Origin: JANOYC01 sp031428675
GTDB lineage: Bacteria > Actinomycetota > Actinomycetes > Actinomycetales > Microbacteriaceae
Length of the DNA stretch: 48,932 nucleotides
Assembly (NCBI GenBank): GCA_031428675.1
Contig: JANOYC010000038.1
Location: forward strand, 1-48,932
Direction of reading: 5' to 3'
Made by a program: the position numbers and the translations under genes. Below, piece by piece: positions 15,798 to 23,151 of the stretch. Each line of letters starts with the position of its first letter. The first letter of the stretch is position 1. A model generated the notes under the pieces. It saw only the letters and a list, made by a program, of their open reading frames with translations, had not been told where the DNA came from and did not search any database.

Positions 15798-16679
15798 CTA
15801 GCCGAACGCCTCGGCGATGGCTTTCTCCACGGTAGGGTGCCGAAAAGTGAAGCCATCAGCCGTCAGCTTGCCCGGTACGACCTTGGCGCTCGACAGCAGC
15901 AGATTACGACCAGCGTCGCCAAGAAGCTTGATCCCGACCTCAGGGAGCACGAGCAATTGCCGCCGGTGCAGAACGCGCGCCAATGTTCGAGTGATTCGAT
16001 CGGCGGTGGCGGGCGTCGGGCCGGTGAGGTTCACCGGCCCGCTGAGCGTCGACCTGAGCAGATGCCGGATCGCGGCGGCCTCGTCATAAAGGCTGATCCA
16101 CGACCAGTGCTGCCCGCCCGTTCCGAAGCGCGCGGCGAGCCCGAGCTTTGTCAGGGGCACGAGCGGCGTGAAAGCACCGCCATTCCCCACGACAATTCCA
16201 GTACGGAAGGTCACGACGCGAGTGGACGCCGGCGCGAGGTGGGCAGCGTGCTCCCACGCATCCACAACGTCGGGGAAGTAGCCGGTGCCCTTCGCTGAAT
16301 CTTCGGTGAGCCGCTCACCCGGTCGGTCGCCGTAGAACCCGATTGCCGAGGCGTTGAGAAAGACCCGCGGCGGCGTACTCGCCATGCTCATCGCCTGGGC
16401 CAATGTCTGCGTCGCGGTCACCCGCGATGATCGGATCTCCTTCTTGTAGGCCGCGGTCCAAGGGATGCGGCCGGTGGTCGCGCCCGACAGGTTGATGACC
16501 GCATCCACCGAATCCAGCACGGCAAAGTCCACGATTTTCGATGCGGGAGCCCAATTGACCTCGCTAGCGCTGGCTGGCTGCCGCCGGACGAGTTTCAGGA
16601 CCGTGTGGCCGTCTGCTTCCAGTTGCCGAACAAGCTCGGTACCGATCATTCCCGAGGCGCCGGAGATCAGCACGCGCAT
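15798..16679 (-). CDS. TIGR01777-family NAD-dependent epimerase (YfcH-like)
   Basis: About 293 residues of the atypical SDR group TIGR01777, with DUF1731 at the C-terminus. The nucleotide loop is VLISGASGMIGTELVRQLE. INLSGATTGRIPWTAAYKKEI and LNASAIGFYGD follow, and the C-terminal part ends with LTADGFTFRHPTVEKAIAEAF, the DUF1731 hallmark. Members are broadly conserved but biochemically poorly defined. The start is ambiguous. The ATG at 16679 begins the Rossmann strand directly; a GTG at 16724 overlaps the OsmC stop by one base (TAGTG) and would add 15 polar residues. Either way it is probably co-transcribed with OsmC. Confidence 0.88.
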   Translation of the reverse strand: MRVLISGASGMIGTELVRQLEADGHTVLKLVRRQPASASEVNWAPASKIVDFAVLDSVDAVINLSGATTGRIPWTAAYKKEIRSSRVTATQTLAQAMSMASTPPRVFLNASAIGFYGDRPGERLTEDSAKGTGYFPDVVDAWEHAAHLAPASTRVVTFRTGIVVGNGGAFTPLVPLTKLGLAARFGTGGQHWSWISLYDEAAAIRHLLRSTLSGPVNLTGPTPATADRITRTLARVLHRRQLLVLPEVGIKLLGDAGRNLLLSSAKVVPGKLTADGFTFRHPTVEKAIAEAFG

Positions 16680-16723
16680 CGAGCCGCCGTCACCGCCCCG
16701 AGAGACCGGCGCGCGTTTCGCCA

Positions 16724-17149
16724 CTAAGCGAGGCTGGCTTCGAGCGTGATCTTCACGCCTGCGAGAGCGCCTGAGACAGGACAGGTGCGCTTCGCTTCAT
16801 CCGCTATGCGCTGAAAAACCTCGTCGCTGATGCCGGGCACCTTTGCGCTCACGAGGAGGTGGCTGCCGGTGATCCCCTCGCCAGGCACGAACGTCACGGC
16901 GGCGGTGACCTGGAGGCTCTCCGGAGGAGTGCTGTTGCTCGCCAGCAGATTCGAGAATTGCATCGAGTAGCACGCTGAGTGCGCTGCGCCGAGAAGCTCC
17001 TCTGGGTTTGTCAGACCGACCTGGCCTTCCGACCGCGCCTGCCATGTCACTGGGAATTCGGCCGCGTCGGACGAATCCAAGGATGTCGTGCCTTTGCCCG
17101 TGAACAGGTCGCCGAACCAGAGGGTGGTTGCTTCGCTCGTGAGTGCCAT
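16724..17149 (-). CDS. OsmC-family peroxiredoxin
   Basis: A 141-residue thiol peroxidase of the OsmC/Ohr superfamily that reduces organic hydroperoxides. The two reactive cysteines are in LLGAAHSACYSMQ (about residue 60) and AKRTCPVSGAL (about 125), the OsmC arrangement. The ATG at 17149 has AAAGGGC about 7 nt upstream, and TAATCT at 17168-17173 (minus strand) could be its -10. It lies upstream of the TIGR01777 epimerase with touching reading frames. Being near the persulfide operon may be coincidental, though OsmC proteins also act on thiol oxidants. Function is confident. Confidence 0.93.
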   Translation of the reverse strand: MALTSEATTLWFGDLFTGKGTTSLDSSDAAEFPVTWQARSEGQVGLTNPEELLGAAHSACYSMQFSNLLASNSTPPESLQVTAAVTFVPGEGITGSHLLVSAKVPGISDEVFQRIADEAKRTCPVSGALAGVKITLEASLA

Positions 17150-17213
17150 TGTTATGCCCTTTCGTCGTTCCCAGATTATGCCCGGGAACGCGCGAACGGC
17201 ACGCCTTTACCGC

Positions 17214-17325
17214 GGGGAACCGCTTACCCAGCGGTTCCCCAGTCGCGTCGTGCGGGTCAGGCCTTGCAGGTCACGCCGTGCGGGTCGCCGCGTGCGGGTC
17301 GCCGCGTGCGTCACGCCTTGCGGGC
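17214..17325. repeat. 11-bp hairpin followed by degenerate GC-rich repeats
   Basis: GGGGAACCGCT (17214-17224), TACCC, AGCGGTTCCCC (17230-17240) is a perfect hairpin in the gap between the OsmC and DUF4395 genes. No T tract follows on either strand. Next to it, 17245-17320 contains imperfect copies of GTGCGGGTCGCC and CACGCCTTGCGG that run into the last codons of the DUF4395 gene. Confidence 0.6.
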
Positions 17326-17814
17326 GATGAGACCAGCGCGCGCGAGCAGCAGGTACATTTGGCAGCCGAGGCAGTAGGCGAACACTGAGTTGAGAAACGC
17401 GGCAATGAAGGCGGCGGATGCGGCAACCACGAGCGCGAACGGAACCCCGGCAAGGTGCAGCGCGATGCCCACACCCGTCACGATGAGCCCGACGAGTTGC
17501 GCGAACGTCGGCGGAGCCGGGTCTTCGAGTTCGGCGGGCGGCGCGAGACGAGGGCGGACCGCCTTGGCGAACAGCAGCCCGTAGGGGTGACGACGTACGC
17601 CGGCGAAGGCGCCCCAAGCGAACAGGAGCGCGATGGCCAGCAGGAGGAGGAAGGCCGGGTCGGACGCGCGAGCGGTGAAGGATTGGGCGGGAACGGCATC
17701 CGCGGTAGTCAGGCCGATTCCGACGACGACCAGGAGCAGAACTGACGTGATCGCGGCGCCGAAACGCGGACCTCGCGGGTCGATGCCGGCCGCGGGAGAA
17801 GTGGGGGTGCTCAT
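17311..17814 (-). CDS. DUF4395 integral membrane protein
   Basis: A 167-residue membrane protein. GIDPRGPRFGAAITSVLLLVVVGIGL at the start and FLNSVFAYCLGCQMYLLLARAGL at the end are typical of DUF4395, and two more hydrophobic helices lie between. The conserved CLGC pair near the C-terminus could be redox-active. Members are commonly encoded next to a membrane-anchored thioredoxin, as here (the neighbour ends 86 bp upstream on the same strand). This suggests a thiol-redox module, possibly with the upstream gene as partner. That is an inference from context. The ATG at 17814 has CGAGGA just upstream and CATAAT as a possible -10. Confidence 0.85.
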   Translation of the reverse strand: MSTPTSPAAGIDPRGPRFGAAITSVLLLVVVGIGLTTADAVPAQSFTARASDPAFLLLLAIALLFAWGAFAGVRRHPYGLLFAKAVRPRLAPPAELEDPAPPTFAQLVGLIVTGVGIALHLAGVPFALVVAASAAFIAAFLNSVFAYCLGCQMYLLLARAGLIARKA

Positions 17815-17900
17815 GAGTCCTCGATTATGACGGTGGTCGGGTTTGACGGTGGCTGTCTGTCTGTGTGTTTGAGGCCAGCGTTGACGGTTGCAGCCAGCGG

Positions 17901-18341
17901 TCAGCCGGCGGAAACGGACTGTGCCTGGGGGCGACCAAGCACGCGTTCGATTTCTGCGACGACGACGTCGCGGCGCACCGCGCCACCGATTCGCGCTCGC
18001 ACGGCACCGCGGTGGTCCAGCACAAATGTGGTCGGCGTTTGCAGGATGTTGAACTGCGACGCGATGTCTGGCCGGTGCGTCACGTCAAGGTCGATGTGCT
18101 GAACGTCGGGGAGGTCGTTTGCTAGGCGGTGCAGCACGTGGTGGCTCGCCTTGCAGGGCGCGCAGAATTCCGTGGAGAACTGCAGCAGCGTTGCCCGGCC
18201 GGCCAGCGGCACCTCGCTCAATCGCACGAACTCGCCGGAGCCTCGGCGCGCCCGGCCGGTGGTGAGTTTCCACACAACGCCAAGGATCGTCGCGAGGGCG
18301 ACGAGTCCGATGAGGACGGCGAATATGGCGGAGGGCGTCAT
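17901..18341 (-). CDS. Membrane-anchored thioredoxin-fold protein
   Basis: About 146 residues: an N-terminal transmembrane helix (AIFAVLIGLVALATILGVVW), then a thioredoxin domain. The active site is FSTEFCAPCKASH, a CAPC motif. The cis-proline segment is NILQTPTTFVLDHRG. The anchor implies a role at the membrane, probably facing outward, though orientation cannot be proven. It precedes the DUF4395 gene, with which it is commonly paired in actinobacteria. Starts at 18347 (ATGATCATG) and 18341 are equally readable; I took the latter because the hydrophobic segment begins there. TACGCT lies just upstream as a possible -10. Confidence 0.85.
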   Translation of the reverse strand: MTPSAIFAVLIGLVALATILGVVWKLTTGRARRGSGEFVRLSEVPLAGRATLLQFSTEFCAPCKASHHVLHRLANDLPDVQHIDLDVTHRPDIASQFNILQTPTTFVLDHRGAVRARIGGAVRRDVVVAEIERVLGRPQAQSVSAG

Positions 18342-18435
18342 GATCATTCCAGCGTATGCATCCGGATCGGAGGATGCTGGGATGTGACGGCCTATTACAC
18401 GGGTAGACGGCGTGCCGGGGTGCACGTCACTTCGC

Positions 18436-18441
18436 TAGGGT
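18436..18441 (+). promoter_or_regulatory. -10 element of a leaderless thyX promoter
   Basis: TAGGGT is followed by 7 nt and GTG at 18449. An earlier in-frame GTG at 18440 overlaps the -10 itself and so is unlikely to be used. Confidence 0.55.
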
Positions 18442-18448
18442 GAAGGCC

Positions 18449-19177
18449 GTGGCTGCCGAAATCCAATTCCGTTCCGATGTGACCGTGGAGCTCGTGCGTT
18501 CGAGCGCGAGTGACGCCGACGTGCTGTTCGCTGCGAGAGTCTCGACCCAGGGTGAGCAGACCCTCGAAGCAGCACAGGATGCGCACGTCGACACATCGCG
18601 CAGCAAAGGCCTGATCAATTATCTGATGCGCGATCGTCACGGATCGCCGTTCGAGCACAACTCGATGACGTTCTATGTGCAAGCGCCGATCTTCGTTTTC
18701 CGCGAGTTCATGCGGCACCGCATCGCGTCCTACAACGAGGAAAGCGGGCGCTACCGCGAGCTCAATCCGGTCTTCTACGTGCCGGCGCCCGAACGCAACC
18801 TTGTGCAGGTCGGTAAGCCGGGCGCGTACGAGTTCCTTCCCGGGTCGCCCGAGCAGTCCGAACTCGTGTCGTCAGAAGTGCGTGCGGTCTGCACGGAAGC
18901 GTTCGCGTCGTATCAGCGGATGCTCGACGCCGGGATCGCGCGCGAAGTGGCGCGGATCGTGCTCCCGCTCACGATCTACTCCTCGATGTACGTCACCATG
19001 AATGCTCGCTCGCTGATGAACTTCCTCTCGCTGCGCACCAAGCGCGAGGGCACACACTTCCCATCCTTCCCGCAGCGTGAAATCGAGATGGCGGCAGAAC
19101 AGATGGAAACGGCCTGGGCCGAGCTCATGCCGCTCACCTTCGATGCGTTCAACGGAAATGGGCGAGTAGCGCCCTAG
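18449..19177 (+). CDS. thyX: Flavin-dependent thymidylate synthase
   Basis: A 242-residue FAD enzyme that makes dTMP from dUMP with methylenetetrahydrofolate and NADPH. The ThyX motif RHRxxxxxxxS is present as RHRIASYNEESGRY near residue 90, in the setting FREFMRHRIAS. HGSPFEHNSMTFYV upstream and LSLRTKREGTHFPSFPQREIEMAAEQM downstream complete the family pattern. No thyA is seen in the window. The GTG at 18449 was chosen from its distance to TAGGGT; there is no ribosome site. A large inverted repeat lies 32 bp beyond its stop codon and may end its transcript. Confidence 0.96.
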   Translation: MAAEIQFRSDVTVELVRSSASDADVLFAARVSTQGEQTLEAAQDAHVDTSRSKGLINYLMRDRHGSPFEHNSMTFYVQAPIFVFREFMRHRIASYNEESGRYRELNPVFYVPAPERNLVQVGKPGAYEFLPGSPEQSELVSSEVRAVCTEAFASYQRMLDAGIAREVARIVLPLTIYSSMYVTMNARSLMNFLSLRTKREGTHFPSFPQREIEMAAEQMETAWAELMPLTFDAFNGNGRVAP

Positions 19178-19208
19178 CCGCGCTCACCCCTCCCGTCTCT
19201 GAGTTCCT

Positions 19209-19281
19209 AAAGTCGGCACTGACGGCGGCACGCCGCGCCACGCCGCCGCTGGCGCGGCGCGGCGCGCCGGCTGCCGACTTT
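19209..19281. repeat. 73-bp nested inverted repeat
   Basis: The outer arms AAAGTCGGCA (19209-19218) and TGCCGACTTT (19272-19281) are perfect. Inside them CGCCGCGCCA (19231-19240) pairs with TGGCGCGGCG (19250-19259). It lies between thyX and the AbiEi/DUF559 gene. It could be a bidirectional terminator (arms end in AAA/TTT) or a small palindromic repeat element. Confidence 0.75.
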
Positions 19282-19400
19282 GGTGCGGGGGCGGAGGGTG
19301 CGCGCGGCGTCGGTTCTCCACAATGGCGACCAGCTGCGTCGCATCCACAGACAGGAGTCGTTCGCAACCCGTCGCCGGTCGCAGCGGAGAGCATCGGCTC

Positions 19401-20288
19401 ATGCTCTCCATCGCGAATGAGATTCGGCAGCTCGGGGGCGCCGCCCACGTCGCCACACTGCGGGAGCGCGGCGTGTCGTCCGCGGCCGTCCGCAGCGCCG
19501 CGCGATCCGGGCGCATCATTCGAATCCGTCGCGGGTGGTACGCGGCCCGTGATCTTCACCCCGACGTCGTGCGCGCGATTCGAGTCGGCGGACGCCTCGG
19601 CTGCATCTCGGGATGCGCGGTCCACGGGCTCTGGACGCCGAACGACGGACTTCACGTCATCATGCGCCACGGAGCTCGGCACCTCAAACATCCTGACGAT
19701 GGCGCGCGCATCGATGGGACGACCAAACCGCGCGGACTCGTTCTCCACTGGGGCGCAGACAGCGACGACCGTGACTTGGTCAGCATCGGCGAATGTCTCA
19801 TCCAAGCGCTGGAGTGTCAGCCGCCCGATCTTGCTTTCGCAATCCTCGAGTCGGCGCTGCACCGCGGGATGCTGTCGATGGCTTCCCTTCGTGACATCGC
19901 GCAACGAGTGCCTCGCCGCCGGGCCCTCGTCGAGAGCGCGGACTCCCGCGCCGAGAGCGGAACCGAATCGGTGTTCCGATATCGCATCCTCCTGGTGTTC
20001 CCCGGACTGACGATCCGTGCACAGGTTGACCTTCCTGGCGTCGGTCGGGTGGATTTCGTGATCGGCGACCGGCTCGTGATCGAGATCGACAGTGAGGCGC
20101 ACCATGGCGCAGCCGCGAATCGCATGCGCGACCTGCGTCGGGATGCAGCAGTCGCGGCCTTCGGAGGGATAACACTGCGATTCGACTACAGGCAGGTGTT
20201 CGGGGAGTGGCATCTCGTGGAGGCCGCTGTGCGAACGGTCGTCGAGCGCGGGCAGCACATGTCGACTCCGCCCGCGAGTCGCGCATAG
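19401..20288 (+). CDS. AbiEi antitoxin-like winged helix plus DUF559 nuclease-like domain
   Basis: About 295 residues in two parts. The N-terminal part (IANEIRQLGGAAHVATLRERGVSSAAVRSAARSGRIIRIRRGWYA) matches the winged-helix domain of AbiEi-type antitoxins of type IV toxin-antitoxin systems. The C-terminal part (from about residue 195) has TESVFRYRILLVFPGLTIRAQV, GRVDFVIGDRLVIEIDSEAHH and RDAAVAAFGGITLRFDYRQVF, the pattern of DUF559/Vsr-like PD-(D/E)XK proteins with Asp, Glu and Asp in place. No AbiEii toxin is adjacent. Such solitary fusions are frequent in actinobacteria with no firm function. The ATG at 19401 has GGAGAG 9 nt upstream. Confidence 0.8.
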   Translation: MLSIANEIRQLGGAAHVATLRERGVSSAAVRSAARSGRIIRIRRGWYAARDLHPDVVRAIRVGGRLGCISGCAVHGLWTPNDGLHVIMRHGARHLKHPDDGARIDGTTKPRGLVLHWGADSDDRDLVSIGECLIQALECQPPDLAFAILESALHRGMLSMASLRDIAQRVPRRRALVESADSRAESGTESVFRYRILLVFPGLTIRAQVDLPGVGRVDFVIGDRLVIEIDSEAHHGAAANRMRDLRRDAAVAAFGGITLRFDYRQVFGEWHLVEAAVRTVVERGQHMSTPPASRA

Positions 20289-20362
20289 AGCCACGAGAAC
20301 TACGAGAGGGGGAAGCGAGTGGCGGCCAGCGGCGCGGGCATCGGAAACCGGGGCGAAACCGA

Positions 20363-20368
20363 TAGCCT
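20363..20368 (+). promoter_or_regulatory. -10 element of a leaderless dapA promoter
   Basis: TAGCCT is followed by 7 nt (GTAATCC) and GTG at 20376; no ribosome site is visible. Confidence 0.55.
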
Positions 20369-20375
20369 GTAATCC

Positions 20376-21353
20376 GTGTCAACTCCTGAAAACCCCTTCG
20401 GCCAGGTTCTCGTAGCGCTCGTGACTCCGTTCACGTCTGATGGAGAGGTCGACTGGAACGACGTCGAGAAGCACATCGACGACGTGATCACTGCGGGCGC
20501 CGACGGCATCGTCGTCACCGGCACCACAGGTGAGACGAGCACTCTCACTGACCCGGAGAAGCTCAAGCTCGTGCAGGTGGGCAAGGCGGTGGCCGGCAAC
20601 CGCGCGAAGATCATCACCGGCGGCGGGTCCAACGAGACCGCCCATGCCATTCAGCTCGCCAAACTGAGCGCGAAGGCCGGTGCTGACGGCAACATGATCG
20701 TCACGCCGTACTACAACAAGCCGACACAAGCGGGCGTGCTCACCCACTTCCGCATGATCGCCGACGCGACCGATCTCCCCGTCATCCTCTACGACATCCC
20801 GGGCCGCACCGGCATCCCGATCACCTATGAAACCCTGCTGCGTGCCGCGAAACACCCCAACATCCTTGCGGTCAAGGATGCCAAGGGCGACCTCGCCGAG
20901 GTTAGCCGCGTTCTCAATCAGACCGATCTCTTCTATTTCTGCGGTGACGACTCCAACGTCTTGCCGAGCCTTTCGATCGGCGCGACCGGACTCATCGGGG
21001 TGACCGCCAATATCGCGGCCACCCCATACCGACACATGATCGACGCCGTGAACGCGGGCGATCTGACGACGGCCACCGCCGCGCACAAGGCACTCGAGCC
21101 GCTCGTGCGGGCCACAATGACGCACGTGCCGGGCACAGTCGCCACGAAGTACATCCTGCACGGCCTCGGCCGCATCCACTCGCCACGCGTGCGCCTGCCT
21201 CTCGTGGGCCCGGAGGAGTGGGAAGCGGCTCAGATCGAAGACGAGATCGATCTCGTCAAGAACATCCCCGGTGTCGACTTCCGCAATTTCCGTCCCGACC
21301 GCAATGCGGCCGCAGGCGGGGCATTGCCCAAGATCGCCGGCACGACGCGCTAG
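20376..21353 (+). CDS. dapA: 4-hydroxy-tetrahydrodipicolinate synthase
   Basis: A 325-residue TIM-barrel aldolase that condenses pyruvate with aspartate semialdehyde, the first committed step of lysine and diaminopimelate synthesis. GTTGETSTLTDPEKLKLV carries the family signature. YYNKPTQAGVLTHF holds the catalytic tyrosine, YDIPGRTGI the next signature, and ILAVKDAKGD the Schiff-base lysine. It is about 25-30 residues longer than E. coli DapA, mostly at the C-terminus (VDFRNFRPDRNAAAGGALP). It begins with GTG behind a -10, with no ribosome site. rnj follows 45 bp downstream, a common actinobacterial pair. Confidence 0.96.
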   Translation: MSTPENPFGQVLVALVTPFTSDGEVDWNDVEKHIDDVITAGADGIVVTGTTGETSTLTDPEKLKLVQVGKAVAGNRAKIITGGGSNETAHAIQLAKLSAKAGADGNMIVTPYYNKPTQAGVLTHFRMIADATDLPVILYDIPGRTGIPITYETLLRAAKHPNILAVKDAKGDLAEVSRVLNQTDLFYFCGDDSNVLPSLSIGATGLIGVTANIAATPYRHMIDAVNAGDLTTATAAHKALEPLVRATMTHVPGTVATKYILHGLGRIHSPRVRLPLVGPEEWEAAQIEDEIDLVKNIPGVDFRNFRPDRNAAAGGALPKIAGTTR

Positions 21354-21398
21354 TCGCGACCCACGAAGATCACGCGCGAACCGACCCGCAAGGAACGA

Positions 21399-23075
21399 AT
21401 GCCTACCACCGTGTACGACCCAGCACCGCTCCGCCCGGGAACCCTCCGCGTCATCCCGATCGGCGGTCTCGGCGAGATCGGTCGAAACATGACGTCCTTC
21501 GAGATCGACGGCAAGATTCTCATCGTGGACTGCGGCGTGCTGTTCCCCGAAGAGCATCAGCCTGGCGTCGACCTGATCCTTCCCGACTTCTCGCCCATCA
21601 AAGACCGCCTCGATGACATCGTCGGCGTCGTGCTCACGCACGGCCACGAAGATCACATCGGCGCCGTGCCGTACCTGCTCAGGCTGCGGAAGGACATCCC
21701 TTTGATTGGCTCCACGTTGACGCTTGCGCTCATCGAAGCGAAGCTCAAGGAGCACCGGATTTCGCCCTACACGCTCACCGTCGCCGAGGGCCAAGCCGAG
21801 AAACTCGGCCCGTTCGATCTGGAGTTCGTGGCGGTTAACCACTCGATCCCGGATGCGCTAGCCGTTGTCATTCGCACCATTGCCGGCGTCGTGTTGCACA
21901 CCGGCGACTTCAAGATGGACCAGCTTCCGCTCGATGGTCGCTTGACCGATCTACGCGCCTTCGCGCGCCTCGGTGAAGCCGGCGTCGATCTATTTCTCTC
22001 CGACTCGACGAACGCCGACGTGCCCGGGTTCACCCCGCTGGAGCGCGACATCGGACCAGTACTCGAATCCGTGATCTCCAAGGCACCGCGTCGCGTGATC
22101 GTGGCGAGTTTTTCCAGCCACGTGCACCGCGTGCAGCAAGTGCTCGACGCGGCCGCGGCCAACGGTCGTCGCGTCGTGCTCATGGGCCGGTCGATGGTGC
22201 GCAACATGGGTATTGCGGCAGACCTGGGCTACCTCAAGGTGCCCGACGGTGTGCTTCTCGATGCCAAGAAAGCCGCTGATCTGCCCGACGAGCGACTCGT
22301 TTACATGAGCACCGGTTCCCAGGGCGAGCCGATGGCGGTACTCGCCCGCATGGCCAATCTCGAGCATCAGATCGAAATCGGCAAGGGCGACACGGTGATC
22401 CTCGCCTCGAGCCTCATTCCGGGCAACGAGAATGCCGTCTACCGGGTTATCAACGGTCTGATCAAGCTCGGCGCCAACGTTGTGCACAAGGCCAACGCGA
22501 AAGTTCACGTCTCCGGGCACGCCGCCGCGGGCGAATTGCTCTACTGCTACAACATCCTGAAGCCGAAGAACGTTCTCCCCGTGCACGGCGAATACCGACA
22601 CCTCGTTGCCAATGCCAAGCTCGCTATCGAGACGGGCGTTCCGGAGGAGAACACGATCATCGCCGAAGACGGCACGGTCATCGACTTGCGCGACGGCGAA
22701 GCAACGGTCGTCGGCCAGCTCGACCTCGGCTACGTCTATGTCGACGGTTCGAGCGTCGGTGAGATCACGGATGCCGACCTCAAAGACCGCCGCATCCTCG
22801 CCGAAGAGGGTTTCATTTCCATCTTCGTGGCCGTCGACGCTCAGACCGGCAAGGTCATCGTCGGGCCGGAGATCCACTCGCGTGGATTCGCGGAAGACGA
22901 CAGCGTATTCGACTCGGTTCGCCCGATGGTGATCAAAGCGCTCGTTGATGCCGCCGCGAACGGCACTCGTGATCCGCACGCGTTCAGTCAGGTGGTGCGT
23001 CGCACGGTCGGGCGTTGGGTGAACACACAGCACCGCCGCCGCCCGATGATCGTTCCAGTGGTGATCGAGGCGTAG
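21399..23075 (+). CDS. rnj: Ribonuclease J
   Basis: A 558-residue metallo-beta-lactamase/beta-CASP ribonuclease with 5'-to-3' exonuclease and endonuclease activity in RNA decay and rRNA maturation. The zinc motif LTHGHEDHIGAVPY is at about residue 80. GVVLHTGDFKMD, SDSTNAD, the beta-CASP part (IVASFSSHVHRVQQVL, MSTGSQGEPMAVLARMA) and LPVHGEYRHLVANAKLA follow in order. A C-terminal RNA-binding/dimer region completes it. The ATG has AAGGAA 5 nt upstream. It is likely co-transcribed with dapA. With pnp it makes two of the window's RNA-decay enzymes. Confidence 0.96.
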   Translation: MPTTVYDPAPLRPGTLRVIPIGGLGEIGRNMTSFEIDGKILIVDCGVLFPEEHQPGVDLILPDFSPIKDRLDDIVGVVLTHGHEDHIGAVPYLLRLRKDIPLIGSTLTLALIEAKLKEHRISPYTLTVAEGQAEKLGPFDLEFVAVNHSIPDALAVVIRTIAGVVLHTGDFKMDQLPLDGRLTDLRAFARLGEAGVDLFLSDSTNADVPGFTPLERDIGPVLESVISKAPRRVIVASFSSHVHRVQQVLDAAAANGRRVVLMGRSMVRNMGIAADLGYLKVPDGVLLDAKKAADLPDERLVYMSTGSQGEPMAVLARMANLEHQIEIGKGDTVILASSLIPGNENAVYRVINGLIKLGANVVHKANAKVHVSGHAAAGELLYCYNILKPKNVLPVHGEYRHLVANAKLAIETGVPEENTIIAEDGTVIDLRDGEATVVGQLDLGYVYVDGSSVGEITDADLKDRRILAEEGFISIFVAVDAQTGKVIVGPEIHSRGFAEDDSVFDSVRPMVIKALVDAAANGTRDPHAFSQVVRRTVGRWVNTQHRRRPMIVPVVIEA

Positions 23076-23083
23076 CCCGTCGA

Positions 23084-23111
23084 CGACACCCGCCGCTGGC
23101 GGAGGGTGTCG
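23084..23111 (+). terminator. Stem-loop between rnj and ftsK
   Basis: CGACACCC (23084-23091) pairs with GGGTGTCG (23104-23111) around a GC-rich loop. It has no T tract, so it may be a weak or factor-dependent terminator. Confidence 0.5.
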
Positions 23112-23138
23112 CTCCGCCGTCACGACGGATGCCGCGAG

Positions 23139-23144
23139 TACCGT
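23139..23144 (+). promoter_or_regulatory. -10 element of a leaderless ftsK promoter
   Basis: TACCGT is followed by 7 nt (GGTCGGC) and ATG at 23152. No ribosome site is seen. Confidence 0.5.
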
Positions 23145-23151
23145 GGTCGGC

